Shown here: positions 9,482-18,097 of the stretch, in pieces | Layout of the letters: each line of letters starts with the position of its first letter | Position numbering within the stretch: the first letter of the stretch is position 1 | Origin: Cellvibrionales bacterium UBA4451 | Lineage (GTDB): Bacteria > Pseudomonadota > Gammaproteobacteria > Pseudomonadales > Porticoccaceae | DNA: 64,000 nt | Reading direction: 5' to 3' | NCBI GenBank assembly: GCA_002390285.1 | Contig: DGPB01000014.1 | Location: 124,001 to 188,000 of the forward strand | Position numbers and translations under genes: made by a program | Notes under the pieces: generated by a model | What the model saw: only the letters and a program-made list of their open reading frames with translations | Told to the model about the DNA's origin: nothing | The model's database searches: none

Positions 9482-10095
9482 TCGACCTCCATTATCAGCC
9501 CAAAAGGAGGGTCATATCGGTGGCTCTTCTTTTGGTTGCCGCCCTATTATTTTCTAGCACCACTCTGGGCAAGGGCGTTTATCAAACCGTCCCTGAATTT
9601 CTTACCGAGATTTTTGCCCCAGAAGAACCCCAACAAGACTATTTATGGCTAACGCCAGAACTAAAAGCCAGCGCCAGTGAGATTATTAACCACCCCGTGC
9701 GTGGCCTGAGGATACGCTACTGGCGATCGGACGAGAAAACCGTCTGGGTTATGGAAGAAATTGGTAAAGAATTACCTATCACTATTGGCGTGGTGGTAAG
9801 TCAAGACAACATAGAGAAAATCAAAATATTGGCCTTCCGGGAAAGCCGTGGCTGGGAAGTCCGCTATGCCGCATTTACGGCTCAGTACCAAGGTGTCAAA
9901 ATAACACCCTATAACAAACTAGATTCACATATTGATGGTATCACTGGCGCCACACTATCAGTTCGAGCGGTGACAAAGGTCGCCACACTCGCGCTTCACT
10001 ACCATCAACAGGTCTCTCAATCAGAATCTAAGCAAGCACGAAACAAACAAACTCAAGATAAAGAGAGCAACCAACTTGTCACTGAAGCTCCGTAA
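9469..10095 (+). CDS. FMN-binding-domain protein, probably covalently flavinylated, exported
   Basis: A 208-residue FMN_bind-type protein. After a basic stretch (PKRR, residues 11-14) and a hydrophobic export helix (about 15-34), the domain ends with the flavinylation motif DGITGATLS. T162 is the expected site where an ApbE-type transferase links FMN, as in NqrC and RnfG. The domain should therefore face the periplasm. The start is ambiguous: GTG 9469 keeps the positive n-region and overlaps the porin stop, whereas GTG 9520 has a much better Shine-Dalgarno sequence (AAAAGGAGG, 9-base spacing) but no positive charge. No ApbE gene is in the window. Confidence 0.85.
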   Translation: MELLIDLHYQPKRRVISVALLLVAALLFSSTTLGKGVYQTVPEFLTEIFAPEEPQQDYLWLTPELKASASEIINHPVRGLRIRYWRSDEKTVWVMEEIGKELPITIGVVVSQDNIEKIKILAFRESRGWEVRYAAFTAQYQGVKITPYNKLDSHIDGITGATLSVRAVTKVATLALHYHQQVSQSESKQARNKQTQDKESNQLVTEAP

Positions 10096-10834
10096 AACCG
10101 TTATTCTCAACCTGCGCTGGCATCGGCGTATAGGGTTATCCGTGGTCATTATGGTGATATTCTTGGCCATTACCGGTCTGCTGTTAAATCACTCACCCTC
10201 CCTGTCGCTCAGCAAAAATACACTTCGATATAGCTGGCTTATGGATTGGTATGGTTTTGAAAAGACAGCGTTAACAGGGTTTAACTTGGAAGGACAGTGG
10301 TTAAGCCACTCAGGACACACGGAGCTATTTCTAAATGCCCAACCTGTTGCCAGTTGCCAGCCACCCCTATTGGGTGCGGCTTATGTTCAATCACAATTCC
10401 TGGCCCTCTGTCAGGACGCATTAGTTATTCTCAACCCAGATGGAGAACTGGTGGAGAAACTGGATAAACTAAGCGGACTACCAAATGACGCCTCGGCCAT
10501 TCAGACGGATGCCAACAAGCTATTTATAAATGCAAACCAACAAACACTGTTGTTCGACATTAACACCTTGAACATTGTATCAACTCAACACAGGCTAGAG
10601 GGTTGGAGCAAGCCATCCGCTCTGCCCTTGGAACTGGCAACTCAGTTACAAGAGCGTGAAGAACTTCCCGGCATCTCTTTAGAAACACTTATTCTCGATC
10701 TGCACAGTGGCCGTTTTTTTGGTAAAGCAGGCGTACTTTTTGTAGATTTTATCGGTTTATTAATGTGTCTGCTTGCCTTAACGGGCCTATGGGCCTGGTA
10801 CAGTCACAATAAACTCCGTAAAAGCGGCGGTTAA
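10076..10834 (+). CDS. PepSY-associated transmembrane protein
   Basis: 252 residues. An N-terminal membrane helix (about 18-38) follows the family signature LRWHRRIGL. A periplasmic domain of about 170 residues comes next, then a C-terminal helix (about 217-243) in VDFIGLLMCLLALTGLWAWY, both typical of PepSY_TM proteins. Conserved histidines H16 and H39 near the membrane are candidate heme or metal ligands (inference). It starts at TTG, overlapping the end of the FMN_bind gene by 20 bases, so the two are translationally coupled. Together they look like a membrane electron-transfer pair. Confidence 0.8.
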   Translation: MSLKLRKTVILNLRWHRRIGLSVVIMVIFLAITGLLLNHSPSLSLSKNTLRYSWLMDWYGFEKTALTGFNLEGQWLSHSGHTELFLNAQPVASCQPPLLGAAYVQSQFLALCQDALVILNPDGELVEKLDKLSGLPNDASAIQTDANKLFINANQQTLLFDINTLNIVSTQHRLEGWSKPSALPLELATQLQEREELPGISLETLILDLHSGRFFGKAGVLFVDFIGLLMCLLALTGLWAWYSHNKLRKSGG

Positions 10835-10837
10835 TAG

Positions 10838-11413
10838 CTACCTGTTTTCATCTGAAACATACTGCAGCATTTTATCTATATCGCCAGGAAGAATCGTCAT
10901 TTCAAAGATACTCTCTGTCTCAGATACAAAACCTAATACAGCAATCGCCGCATCATCTATATCTTCAGGCGCCACGTTCAACCAAGAACAATTCAACGCT
11001 TCATGAACTTCTTCCCACAAGTTATGATTTTCGATACCAGGAATGATGCAAGAGGCAAGTATATTTGATCCAGACACACGCCAATCCAGATCACCCTGTC
11101 CTTTCACAGGAGCTTGATGACTGCTCATGACAGCATTAACGTTAGGAACGGGGATAACCCATTTTCCCAACAAATATGAGCCAATAGCACTGTGCTCAAC
11201 ACCGAAAATAGCGTTTTCTTCTGTAATTAACTTGTCATGATTTGGCCAAAAGTAATTCTGTGCCTCATGGTACTCCTCAGGTATAAGAGCACATGTAACC
11301 AACACCCCTATATCTTGCAATAGACCAGCCAACCTCGCCTCTTCACAACCGACACCAGTGGAGTAGCGCGAGAGCTGCTTATTCACATTGTCTCTATTAT
11401 ATTCACGCCACAA
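10838..11413 (-). pseudogene. HDOD-domain protein remnant, N-terminus missing
   Basis: 191 codons resembling the C-terminal half of an HDOD regulatory domain: ARLAGLLQDIGVLV, then FGVEHSAIGSYLLGKW and VMSSHQAP, in the order found in intact proteins. The N-terminal half, normally about 90 residues with a NSAxYG-type motif, is absent. Reading upstream from the TTG at 11413, the frame meets TAG within a few codons (AAQ, stop, VFLWREYN), then another TAG shortly before. I infer a truncated or decaying gene, although a short product from TTG cannot be excluded. It converges on the PepSY gene with a 3-base gap. Confidence 0.6.
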
Positions 11414-11792
11414 AAAAACCTACTGCGCTGCATTCATAAGCCGTATTGACTAAACTACTACCATTAATCCGTCCGGTATACTGCACTGTTTTTTAAAATC
11501 AGACATCCCTTTAAGCTATCGCTTCACCGAGAGAGACAATACCTCTTTCATAAATAGGCCCTTATTTACTCCCGTTTCCAGATAATTCCAGCCCCAAACT
11601 AACAAAGCCCCATAAGTACCCGCCCGCCCAATCGTTGCCAACACTCATAAATCCTTATAACATTCACCCATTAGGGCAGCAGGTGGCTGCCTTTTTTCGT
11701 TTTGAGGCTTTTTTGTTTTAAGCGAATGCGACTTAGTATTGGGGTCTATTGGAACCAGTGGCACTAAAACGACAGATATTGGGACGACAGGC
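11414..11792. other. argD leader region
   Basis: A 379-base stretch without a confident gene between the HDOD remnant and argD. It contains a plus-strand terminator-like hairpin at 11675-11697 (listed separately). On the minus strand there is an isolated 28-codon open frame near 11647-11560 with a weak Shine-Dalgarno sequence, and out-of-frame traces that might belong to the decayed HDOD gene. Neither is strong enough to call as a gene. Confidence 0.5.
11675..11697 (+). terminator. Terminator-like hairpin in the argD leader
   Basis: GGCAGC (11675-11680), loop AGGTG, GCTGCC (11686-11691), followed by six T. This is a textbook intrinsic terminator in the same direction as argD, about 95 bases before the argD start. 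No plus-strand gene ends just upstream, because the HDOD remnant lies between on the other strand. Confidence 0.65.
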
Positions 11793-12965
11793 ATGAGCAG
11801 CAGTGCATTAATGAACAACTACGGCACCCGGAAAATCACTCTCAGCAAAGGCCAAGGGGTTTGGGTTTGGGATGATCAAGGTAATCGCTACCTAGATGCT
11901 GTTTCAGGTATAGCTGTCTGCGGCCTTGGTCACGCTCACCCCTTGGTGACAAAAGCCATTGCTGATCAAGCCGCCACCCTGACCCACTGCTCAAACCTCT
12001 ACAATATTCCAGTCCAAGAAGCCCTTGCTGAACAGCTGCGGGATATCTCTGGGATGACCAAGTTATTCTTTAGCAACTCGGGGGCTGAGGCCAACGAAGC
12101 TGCTATTAAACTGGCTCGGCTTTTTGGTCATAAAAAAGGGATTGCTGAGCCGGCCATTATCGTGATGGAAAACTCATTCCACGGTCGAACCCTAGCCACC
12201 CTGTCAGCTACGGGAAATCGCAAAGTGCACGCCGGTTTTGAGCCACTGGTAAGAGGGTTTGTTCGGGCACCATTCAACGATCTCAAGTCCTTGAAAACAA
12301 TTGCTGCCAATAATAAAAATATTGTTGCGGTACTCGTTGAGCCTATTCAGGGTGAAGGCGGTATTCACACGCCATCTGAAGATTACCTACCCGGCATTCG
12401 TCAAATCTGTGATGACCAAGGCTGGTTGATGATGCTCGATGAGATTCAAACGAGTAATGGGCGTACCGGGCGTTACTTTAACTATCAGCACTACGACTTT
12501 CTTCCGGATGTGGTAACTACGGCAAAAGGACTCGGCAATGGCGTGCCCATAGGTGCCTGTCTGGCAGGTGAAAAAGCAGCTGATCTGATGCAACCCGGTA
12601 GTCATGGCTCTACCTTTGGCGGCAATCCATTAGCCTGCGCCGCTGGATTAGCGACGGTCAAAACAATCATTAACGATGGACTGTGTGAACAAGCACAGAT
12701 CATGGGTAACTATATAAAAGAACAGCTGACCAGTAAATTGGCTAACTGTCCCCATGTGGTAGACATTCGAGGTCAAGGCTTGATGCTGGCAATTGAGCTG
12801 AGTGAACCTTGTGGCTTACTGGTAGATAAAGCTGCCGAACAAGGGTTGCTTATCAATGTTACCGCTCAGACAGTCATTAGATTATTACCACCCCTGATCA
12901 TTAATCATGAAGAAGCGGATCAGCTGGTAGATATCTTGAGCCCGCTGATCAGTCAAGGATTATAG
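11793..12965 (+). CDS. argD: Acetylornithine aminotransferase
   Basis: PLP enzyme that interconverts N-acetylglutamate semialdehyde and N-acetylornithine in arginine synthesis; many also act on succinyl-diaminopimelate. Class III aminotransferase motifs are present: SGAEANEAAIKLAR, the aspartate motif MLDEIQTSNGRTG and the PLP-binding lysine in TTAKGLGNGVPIGA. The ATG at 11793 (390 residues) fits the family better than the in-frame TTG at 11739, whose extra 18 residues are low-complexity. argF follows 3 bases after the stop, so they form an operon. Confidence 0.95.
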   Translation: MSSSALMNNYGTRKITLSKGQGVWVWDDQGNRYLDAVSGIAVCGLGHAHPLVTKAIADQAATLTHCSNLYNIPVQEALAEQLRDISGMTKLFFSNSGAEANEAAIKLARLFGHKKGIAEPAIIVMENSFHGRTLATLSATGNRKVHAGFEPLVRGFVRAPFNDLKSLKTIAANNKNIVAVLVEPIQGEGGIHTPSEDYLPGIRQICDDQGWLMMLDEIQTSNGRTGRYFNYQHYDFLPDVVTTAKGLGNGVPIGACLAGEKAADLMQPGSHGSTFGGNPLACAAGLATVKTIINDGLCEQAQIMGNYIKEQLTSKLANCPHVVDIRGQGLMLAIELSEPCGLLVDKAAEQGLLINVTAQTVIRLLPPLIINHEEADQLVDILSPLISQGL

Positions 12966-12968
12966 ACC

Positions 12969-13901
12969 GTGGATAAAAACAATATGGCACTTAGGCATTT
13001 TTTGACACTACAAGACCTGTCAAAACAAGAACTAAAACAACTGTTGCAGAGAGCTATTGATCTTAAAACGGCACATCGTAACGGCACAGCTGTCCAACCT
13101 TTTTCAGGCAAAGTGCTGGCAATGATTTTTGAAAAATCTTCTACCCGCACAAGAGTGTCCTTTGAGGCAGGTATGGCTCAACTGGGAGGAAGTGCCTTAT
13201 TTCTCTCCCCCAATGACACACAACTGGGGCGGGGCGAGCCCATCGAAGACTCTGCCAGAGTGATTTCTAGCATGGTAGATATCATCATGATTCGCACCTA
13301 TGGACACGATGAGTTACAGAAATTCGCAAACTATTCATCGGTGCCTGTTATCAATGCACTCACGGATGATTATCACCCCTGTCAGCTGCTCGCGGATATG
13401 CAGACCTACATGGAACATCGCGGCAGTATTCAAGGCAAGAAAGTAGTCTGGGTTGGCGATGGCAATAATATGTGTCAGTCCTATATGAACGCTGCTGATA
13501 TGCTGGACTTTCAACTCATCATTGCCTGCCCTGAAGGTTACGAACCATCCTCCGCGTTGCTCGAAAAATTCAATGACCGGGTCTCCATTGTTCGCGACCC
13601 TGCTTCGGCGATAGTCGATGCAGACCTGGTTGTCACCGACACCTGGGCCTCAATGGGGCAAGAGGAAGAAAAGCAACTCAGGGAACAAGCTTTCTCAGGC
13701 TTTCAGGTCAACGAAGAAGTAATGGCTCTGGCGCATAAAGACGCGCTCTTTATGCACTGCCTACCAGCCTACCGTGGACTGGAAATCAGCGATACGATTA
13801 TGGAATCTAAATGGTCCGTAGTTTGGGATGAGGCAGAGAACCGGCTCCACGCACAAAAAGCACTGTTAGAATTTTTTTTAAACCAAATGACGCATCAATA
13901 G
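12969..13901 (+). CDS. argF: Ornithine carbamoyltransferase
   Basis: Transfers the carbamoyl group from carbamoyl phosphate to ornithine, giving citrulline, the substrate of ArgG. The carbamoyl phosphate motif STRTR, the DYHPCQLLAD motif and the ornithine-binding HCLPAYRG are all present. GTG 12969 has AAGGA at 9-base spacing and gives 310 residues; the ATG at 12984 would give 305 and is closer to related N-termini, so the exact start is uncertain. Confidence 0.96.
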   Translation: MDKNNMALRHFLTLQDLSKQELKQLLQRAIDLKTAHRNGTAVQPFSGKVLAMIFEKSSTRTRVSFEAGMAQLGGSALFLSPNDTQLGRGEPIEDSARVISSMVDIIMIRTYGHDELQKFANYSSVPVINALTDDYHPCQLLADMQTYMEHRGSIQGKKVVWVGDGNNMCQSYMNAADMLDFQLIIACPEGYEPSSALLEKFNDRVSIVRDPASAIVDADLVVTDTWASMGQEEEKQLREQAFSGFQVNEEVMALAHKDALFMHCLPAYRGLEISDTIMESKWSVVWDEAENRLHAQKALLEFFLNQMTHQ

Positions 13902-13989
13902 CCACTACACATCTAAGCACTACACATAGCGAGCACCATCAGCACCTGAAGAAGGCAAATATGGGTACTCTGTTGCTAAGAGAATTTTC

Positions 13990-14991
13990 ATGGATCCAAT
14001 AACCCAAGGCATCGTAGGTGCAGCATTAGCACAAACCAAAGGTGAAACAAAAACTCTGGCCAAGGCCGGGGTGATTGGCGCTCTGTCTGGTATGGCACCC
14101 GATCTTGATATACTGATACGCTCATCCACTGATCCGTTGCTTGCGTTGGAGTATCACCGGCAATTTACCCATTCCCTGTTGTTTATTCCATTCGGGGCAC
14201 TGATATGTGCTCTTGTGTTCTATCCGTTGTTTGCAGGCCGCTGGCAGTTAAGTTTTAAGTCCATCTACCTTTGGAGTCTGCTAGGTTTTGCAACCCACGG
14301 AGTACTGGATGGATTTACTAGTTACGGCACCCAGCTACTCTGGCCTATCACTAACTATCGTTTTTCTTGGGATATCATCTCGGTGATCGACCCTCTATTT
14401 TCACTACCCTTACTGCTGCTAATACTGCTGTGTTCAACACTGAAATCCCGGCGCTATCTTTATGGCGCATTGGTTTGGGGCACGCTTTACCTAAGTATCG
14501 GGGCAATTCAACATGAACGGACACTGGATATAGGCCGTCAGATTGCCGCAGAACGGGGACACCAACCATTGCGCCTGGAAGCCAAACCCAGTTTTGCCAA
14601 TATAGTGGTGTGGAAGCTGGTGTATGAAACTGATCAAAAATTTTATGTAGATGCAGTCAAACCAGGGATATTTAAACCGCGTACTTGGGTAGGAAGTAGT
14701 ACTGACAAGATCAATTTGGCTAAGGACTTTCCCTGGCTGGACGTGAACTCCCAGCAAGCCAAGGATCTTGAACGCTTCAGCTGGTTCTCTGTTGATTACC
14801 TAGGAAAGGATCCTGAAGACAACATGGGAATAGTCGATATTCGCTATTCACTCCGGCCCCATCAAATTGCCCCCTTGTGGGGAATTAAGCTCTCCAAGGC
14901 CCAAGATAGTGGGCAACATGTCGATTTTTTCACTCGCCGAGAAAACCGCATGGAACGTCTGGAAAAGCTAATAGCCATGTTTTTTGAGTAA
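13990..14991 (+). CDS. YdjM-like inner-membrane metal-dependent hydrolase (DUF457 type)
   Basis: 333 residues. The N-terminal half has four or five membrane helices and the family residues in MDPITQGIVGAALAQ, MAPDLDIL and RQFTHSLL, where an Asp pair and His would bind a metal. The second half (about residue 180 onward) is soluble and presumably periplasmic or cytoplasmic. E. coli YdjM is an SOS gene, but I found no LexA box upstream here. Its biological substrate is unknown. It follows argF in the same direction with an 88-base gap. Confidence 0.8.
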   Translation: MDPITQGIVGAALAQTKGETKTLAKAGVIGALSGMAPDLDILIRSSTDPLLALEYHRQFTHSLLFIPFGALICALVFYPLFAGRWQLSFKSIYLWSLLGFATHGVLDGFTSYGTQLLWPITNYRFSWDIISVIDPLFSLPLLLLILLCSTLKSRRYLYGALVWGTLYLSIGAIQHERTLDIGRQIAAERGHQPLRLEAKPSFANIVVWKLVYETDQKFYVDAVKPGIFKPRTWVGSSTDKINLAKDFPWLDVNSQQAKDLERFSWFSVDYLGKDPEDNMGIVDIRYSLRPHQIAPLWGIKLSKAQDSGQHVDFFTRRENRMERLEKLIAMFFE

Positions 14992-15166
14992 TCAAATTCA
15001 CTATTACCACTTCTCTGTTTTAGAGAACACATTATATAAGGCCCTCTAGGCATTTCAGTGCTTCTTCTCTTTTTGTAGGGTAATACCTATAAAGACCGAG
15101 AAAACAATTTCCTCATCATTGAAAATAAAACAGTGTGCAAAAGAGCCTTGAGGAACTTCGGCAATA

Positions 15167-15673
15167 TTAGTCCGCGTTTCTCTCGGGCCCGTTAAGCTTG
15201 GCATACGGTTTCATCATGCCCCCACCCATTAGTGCTTGCCGCCAAAGGTCGGTGACCTGCTCACTACTACTAATACCCGTTTTACACCACGTAGAAAAAT
15301 GTTCACAGTTATTGAAAACCAGATCAAAAGCAAATTCACCTAGGCGACTTTCTGCTCGCTCCATCACCGCCTCCACAGAAAAATCCAGTGCGTCAACATG
15401 TAAACCTCGGAGGCTATCCATTAATTTATTCAGTCCCTGACTGGTTCGATCAACTAGGTCTCCGCTCTCTAGGTTTTCAATAAACTTCGTGTAATCCCTG
15501 ACGTAGATATCATCATTCTTAGCAAACTCCTCCAAACTCGTACGACGCACCAGTCTGGGCGTCATCCAGTAACTGCTAGTGTAGTGAATAACGGTTCCAT
15601 CGCCCGCATCAATGCCATGGTGGACATACATACCACCAAAACGACGCACGTAAATATGATCACCTCGAGACAT
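15167..15673 (-). CDS. LRAT-fold (NC domain) protein
   Basis: 168 residues with the lecithin:retinol acyltransferase / NlpC-like layout: GDHIYV at the start, histidines H18/H19 in MYVHHGID, H30 in TVIHY, and the nucleophile motif NNCEHFSTWC with C123. Known LRAT proteins are thiol acyltransferases or phospholipases; bacterial members are mostly uncharacterised. It occupies the place downstream of hisA where hisF is found in Pseudomonas-type his clusters. No signal peptide is present, so it is probably cytoplasmic. Confidence 0.85.
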   Translation of the reverse strand: MSRGDHIYVRRFGGMYVHHGIDAGDGTVIHYTSSYWMTPRLVRRTSLEEFAKNDDIYVRDYTKFIENLESGDLVDRTSQGLNKLMDSLRGLHVDALDFSVEAVMERAESRLGEFAFDLVFNNCEHFSTWCKTGISSSEQVTDLWRQALMGGGMMKPYAKLNGPERNAD

Positions 15674-15710
15674 AATTAAAAATCCAACTCAAAAAAATGC
15701 GGCTACTAAT

Positions 15711-15736
15711 CATAGCACTCTGATTAGAGTGCTATG
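15711..15736. repeat. Perfect 11-bp hairpin downstream of hisA
   Basis: Arms CATAGCACTCT (15711-15721) and AGAGTGCTATG (15726-15736) with a 4-base loop. No T-run follows directly in either direction; the nearest T-run on the minus strand is about 13 bases further on. It could end the his transcript, or act as a processing or regulator site. Confidence 0.45.
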
Positions 15737-15809
15737 AAAGATAGATATGATCTAAAGCGATGATTATGCGGACTTGCGACTGAAAAAAATGACTTACTAC
15801 TAATAAAAA

Positions 15810-16538
15810 TTACTGATCACAAAGCAACTGGGCTTCGGCCACATCCAATGTTCCTTCATAGATAGCACGCCCAGTAATGGCACCGAGAATACCCTGATTA
15901 GCGACCCGATTGAGCGCCACAATGTCATCCATGTTAGTAATGCCGCCAGAAGCAATCACGGGAATAGAGGATGCCTTAGCCATTGCCAAAGTCGCCTCCA
16001 CATTAACGCCCTGCATCATCCCGTCACGATCAATATCCGTGTACACAATCGCACTAACGCCATCTGACTCAAATCGTTTCGCCAAATCTGCAGCTTTGAC
16101 TTCCGTTACCTCAGCCCAGCCATCTGTAGCGACCAGACCTTTTTTAGCATCAATACCAACAATAATATGCCCTGGAAACTGCTGACACATCTCAGTAACA
16201 AATTCAGGTTCTTTAACGGCTTTGGTACCAATAATGACGAACTCAACACCGGCTTTTAGATAAGCTTCTATCGTCTCACCATTCCGAATACCACCGCCAA
16301 TCTGAATGGATAAATCAGGGTATGCCCTGGCAATAGCGGTCACCACCTCGCCATTGACCGGCTCACCAGCAAACGCACCATTTAAATCAACCAGATGTAA
16401 ACGCCGTGCTCCTGTTTCTACCCAACGAGCAGCCATATCAACAGGACTGCCTGCAAATACGGTAGAGTCTTCCATACGGCCTTGGCGAAGACGGACGCAT
16501 TCACCATCTTTAAGATCAATAGCGGGGATTATCAGCAC
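15810..16538 (-). CDS. hisA: ProFAR isomerase
   Basis: (Beta/alpha)8-barrel enzyme that isomerises ProFAR to PRFAR in histidine synthesis. The first catalytic Asp is D8 in IIPAIDLKDGECVRLRQG; the second lies in IVYTDIDRDGM. The phosphate-binding SGGITNMDD and GAITGRAIYEG sit near the end. It starts with GTG, preceded by CAGGA. 242 residues, normal length. It is the last his gene on this strand; hisF, normally next, is missing from the locus. Confidence 0.97.
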   Translation of the reverse strand: MLIIPAIDLKDGECVRLRQGRMEDSTVFAGSPVDMAARWVETGARRLHLVDLNGAFAGEPVNGEVVTAIARAYPDLSIQIGGGIRNGETIEAYLKAGVEFVIIGTKAVKEPEFVTEMCQQFPGHIIVGIDAKKGLVATDGWAEVTEVKAADLAKRFESDGVSAIVYTDIDRDGMMQGVNVEATLAMAKASSIPVIASGGITNMDDIVALNRVANQGILGAITGRAIYEGTLDVAEAQLLCDQ

Positions 16539-16655
16539 GAATTAATTCCTGTCACATCTAACGTTAAAAGTTGATTGTTTCATGACTTATTGCGGTTGGG
16601 TTTACCACAGCCCTATTTATTGCCGTATACCACTTCTACAAAACTGAACAGCTGA

Positions 16656-17309
16656 TCATTTCCCCTGCCAATTGACAAAGTTACTGAGTAATTGCAGCCC
16701 AGCTGTGTGACTTTTCTCCGGGTGAAATTGCACGGCAAACAGATTATCTCGAACCAATGCTGCCGCAAATTTCACAGAATAATCACAGGTACCCGCCACC
16801 AACTCTTGCTGGCTTTCATCCACAAAATAACTGTGTACAAAATAGAAGCGGCTATCCTGATCTATACCCTGCCACATGGGGTGGTCAATGGCTTGATGCA
16901 CCCGATTCCAACCCATGTGCGGGACTTTAATCTTGTCACCATTGGCATCATGGAGATCACGACCAAAAAAGCGTACTTTTCCCGGCAGCAGCCCCAAACA
17001 ATCAACACCATTATTTTCTTCACTGTGCTCAAGTAACGCCTGCATCCCGACGCAAATACCTAGAACCGGTTTTTCCTCGATGGCTTTAGCCACCAATTTG
17101 TCAAAACCGAGTCGGCGAATTTCCGCCATGCAATCTCGGATAGCACCCACACCGGGGAATACCACTCGATCGGCATCAGCCACTTCTGCGGCATCCGCCG
17201 TCACAATCACTTCAGCGCGTGGAGCCACGTGCTCAAGTGCCTTTGACACAGAGTGAAGATTGCCCATGCCATAATCGAGCACAGCAATACGAGTACGAAA
17301 GTCTGTCAT
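16656..17309 (-). CDS. hisH: Imidazole glycerol phosphate synthase, glutaminase subunit
   Basis: Class I glutamine amidotransferase that feeds ammonia to HisF. The nucleophile is C86 in LGICVGMQ, and the His/Glu pair is in FAVQFHPEKSH near the C-terminus. The oxyanion-region motif FPGVGAIRDC is present. 217 residues. It needs HisF to function, so hisF must be elsewhere in the genome. It lies between hisB and hisA with gaps of about 60 and 117 bases. Confidence 0.96.
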   Translation of the reverse strand: MTDFRTRIAVLDYGMGNLHSVSKALEHVAPRAEVIVTADAAEVADADRVVFPGVGAIRDCMAEIRRLGFDKLVAKAIEEKPVLGICVGMQALLEHSEENNGVDCLGLLPGKVRFFGRDLHDANGDKIKVPHMGWNRVHQAIDHPMWQGIDQDSRFYFVHSYFVDESQQELVAGTCDYSVKFAAALVRDNLFAVQFHPEKSHTAGLQLLSNFVNWQGK

Positions 17310-17370
17310 AAGAAGTTCTATTTATAGCGTGTCTGTATCAGAAAGCAGCCTTCATTAACTAGGCGCTTTC

Positions 17371-17964
17371 TTATAGGGTTCCTTTGGTCGAAGGGGTCAC
17401 TCCGGCCATTCGTGGATCCAATTCAATGGCCATACGCACCGCGCGGCCAAACGCCTTGAATATCGTCTCTATCTCGTGGTGAGCGTTGCTGCCACGAAGA
17501 TTATCGATATGTAATGTTGTCCCTGCATGATTCACAAACCCCTGAAAAAACTCATAGGTCAGATCCACATCAAAATCCTTCACCTTCGGACGGGAGAAGT
17601 CGACAAACATTTCCAAGCCTGGTCGACCCGAAAAATCCACAACCACGCGAGACAGTGCCTCATCTAAAGGGACATACGCATGCCCGTAACGACGAATACC
17701 TTTTTTATCACCCAATGCCTGATGGAATGCTTGGCCCAAAGTAATGCCAATATCCTCAACGGTGTGGTGGTCGTCAATGTGGGTATCCCCGTTAGCTTTT
17801 ACACTGATATCAATCAGACCGTGGCGGGCTATCTGATCCAACATGTGTTCGAGAAAAGGCACACCCGTATCAAAACTGGATTGACCAGTACCATCGAGAT
17901 TAACCTCAACGGTAATTTGTGTCTCTAGGGTGTCACGGCTTACAACCGCTTTACGTTCCACCAT
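17371..17964 (-). CDS. hisB: Imidazoleglycerol-phosphate dehydratase
   Basis: Manganese enzyme that dehydrates imidazole glycerol phosphate in histidine synthesis. The two metal-binding HHxxE motifs are visible: DDHHTVED and NAHHEIET. The internal duplication and the C-terminal STKGTL are typical. The ATG at 17964 gives 197 residues beginning MVERKAVV, matching the Pseudomonas-type enzyme; a TTG at 17976 would add four residues. This is the monofunctional form without the phosphatase domain. It is the first his gene, divergent from the zinc-receptor locus. Confidence 0.97.
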   Translation of the reverse strand: MVERKAVVSRDTLETQITVEVNLDGTGQSSFDTGVPFLEHMLDQIARHGLIDISVKANGDTHIDDHHTVEDIGITLGQAFHQALGDKKGIRRYGHAYVPLDEALSRVVVDFSGRPGLEMFVDFSRPKVKDFDVDLTYEFFQGFVNHAGTTLHIDNLRGSNAHHEIETIFKAFGRAVRMAIELDPRMAGVTPSTKGTL

Positions 17965-18097
17965 GTCTGTCTCCAACAGTTCTACACTCTAATAGCCGAG
18001 TGGGCGTATTATAGAGCGCCCACTGCCGCCCTTCCATAAGAAGCATGAATTGATTACACTTCTTGATCGTTATTATTCAGTGTTCACGCAGAAAAAG

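Noticed and set aside
13902..13989. LexA box upstream of the YdjM-like gene
   Set aside because: No CTGT-N8-ACAG pattern. Only a 10-base direct repeat CACTACACAT is present, and its meaning is unclear.
17965..18097. Zur box in front of the ZnuD-like locus
   Set aside because: The region has a GTGGGCG/CGCCCAC hairpin and some AT-rich stretches, but no match to the GTTATA-type Zur palindrome that I could defend.
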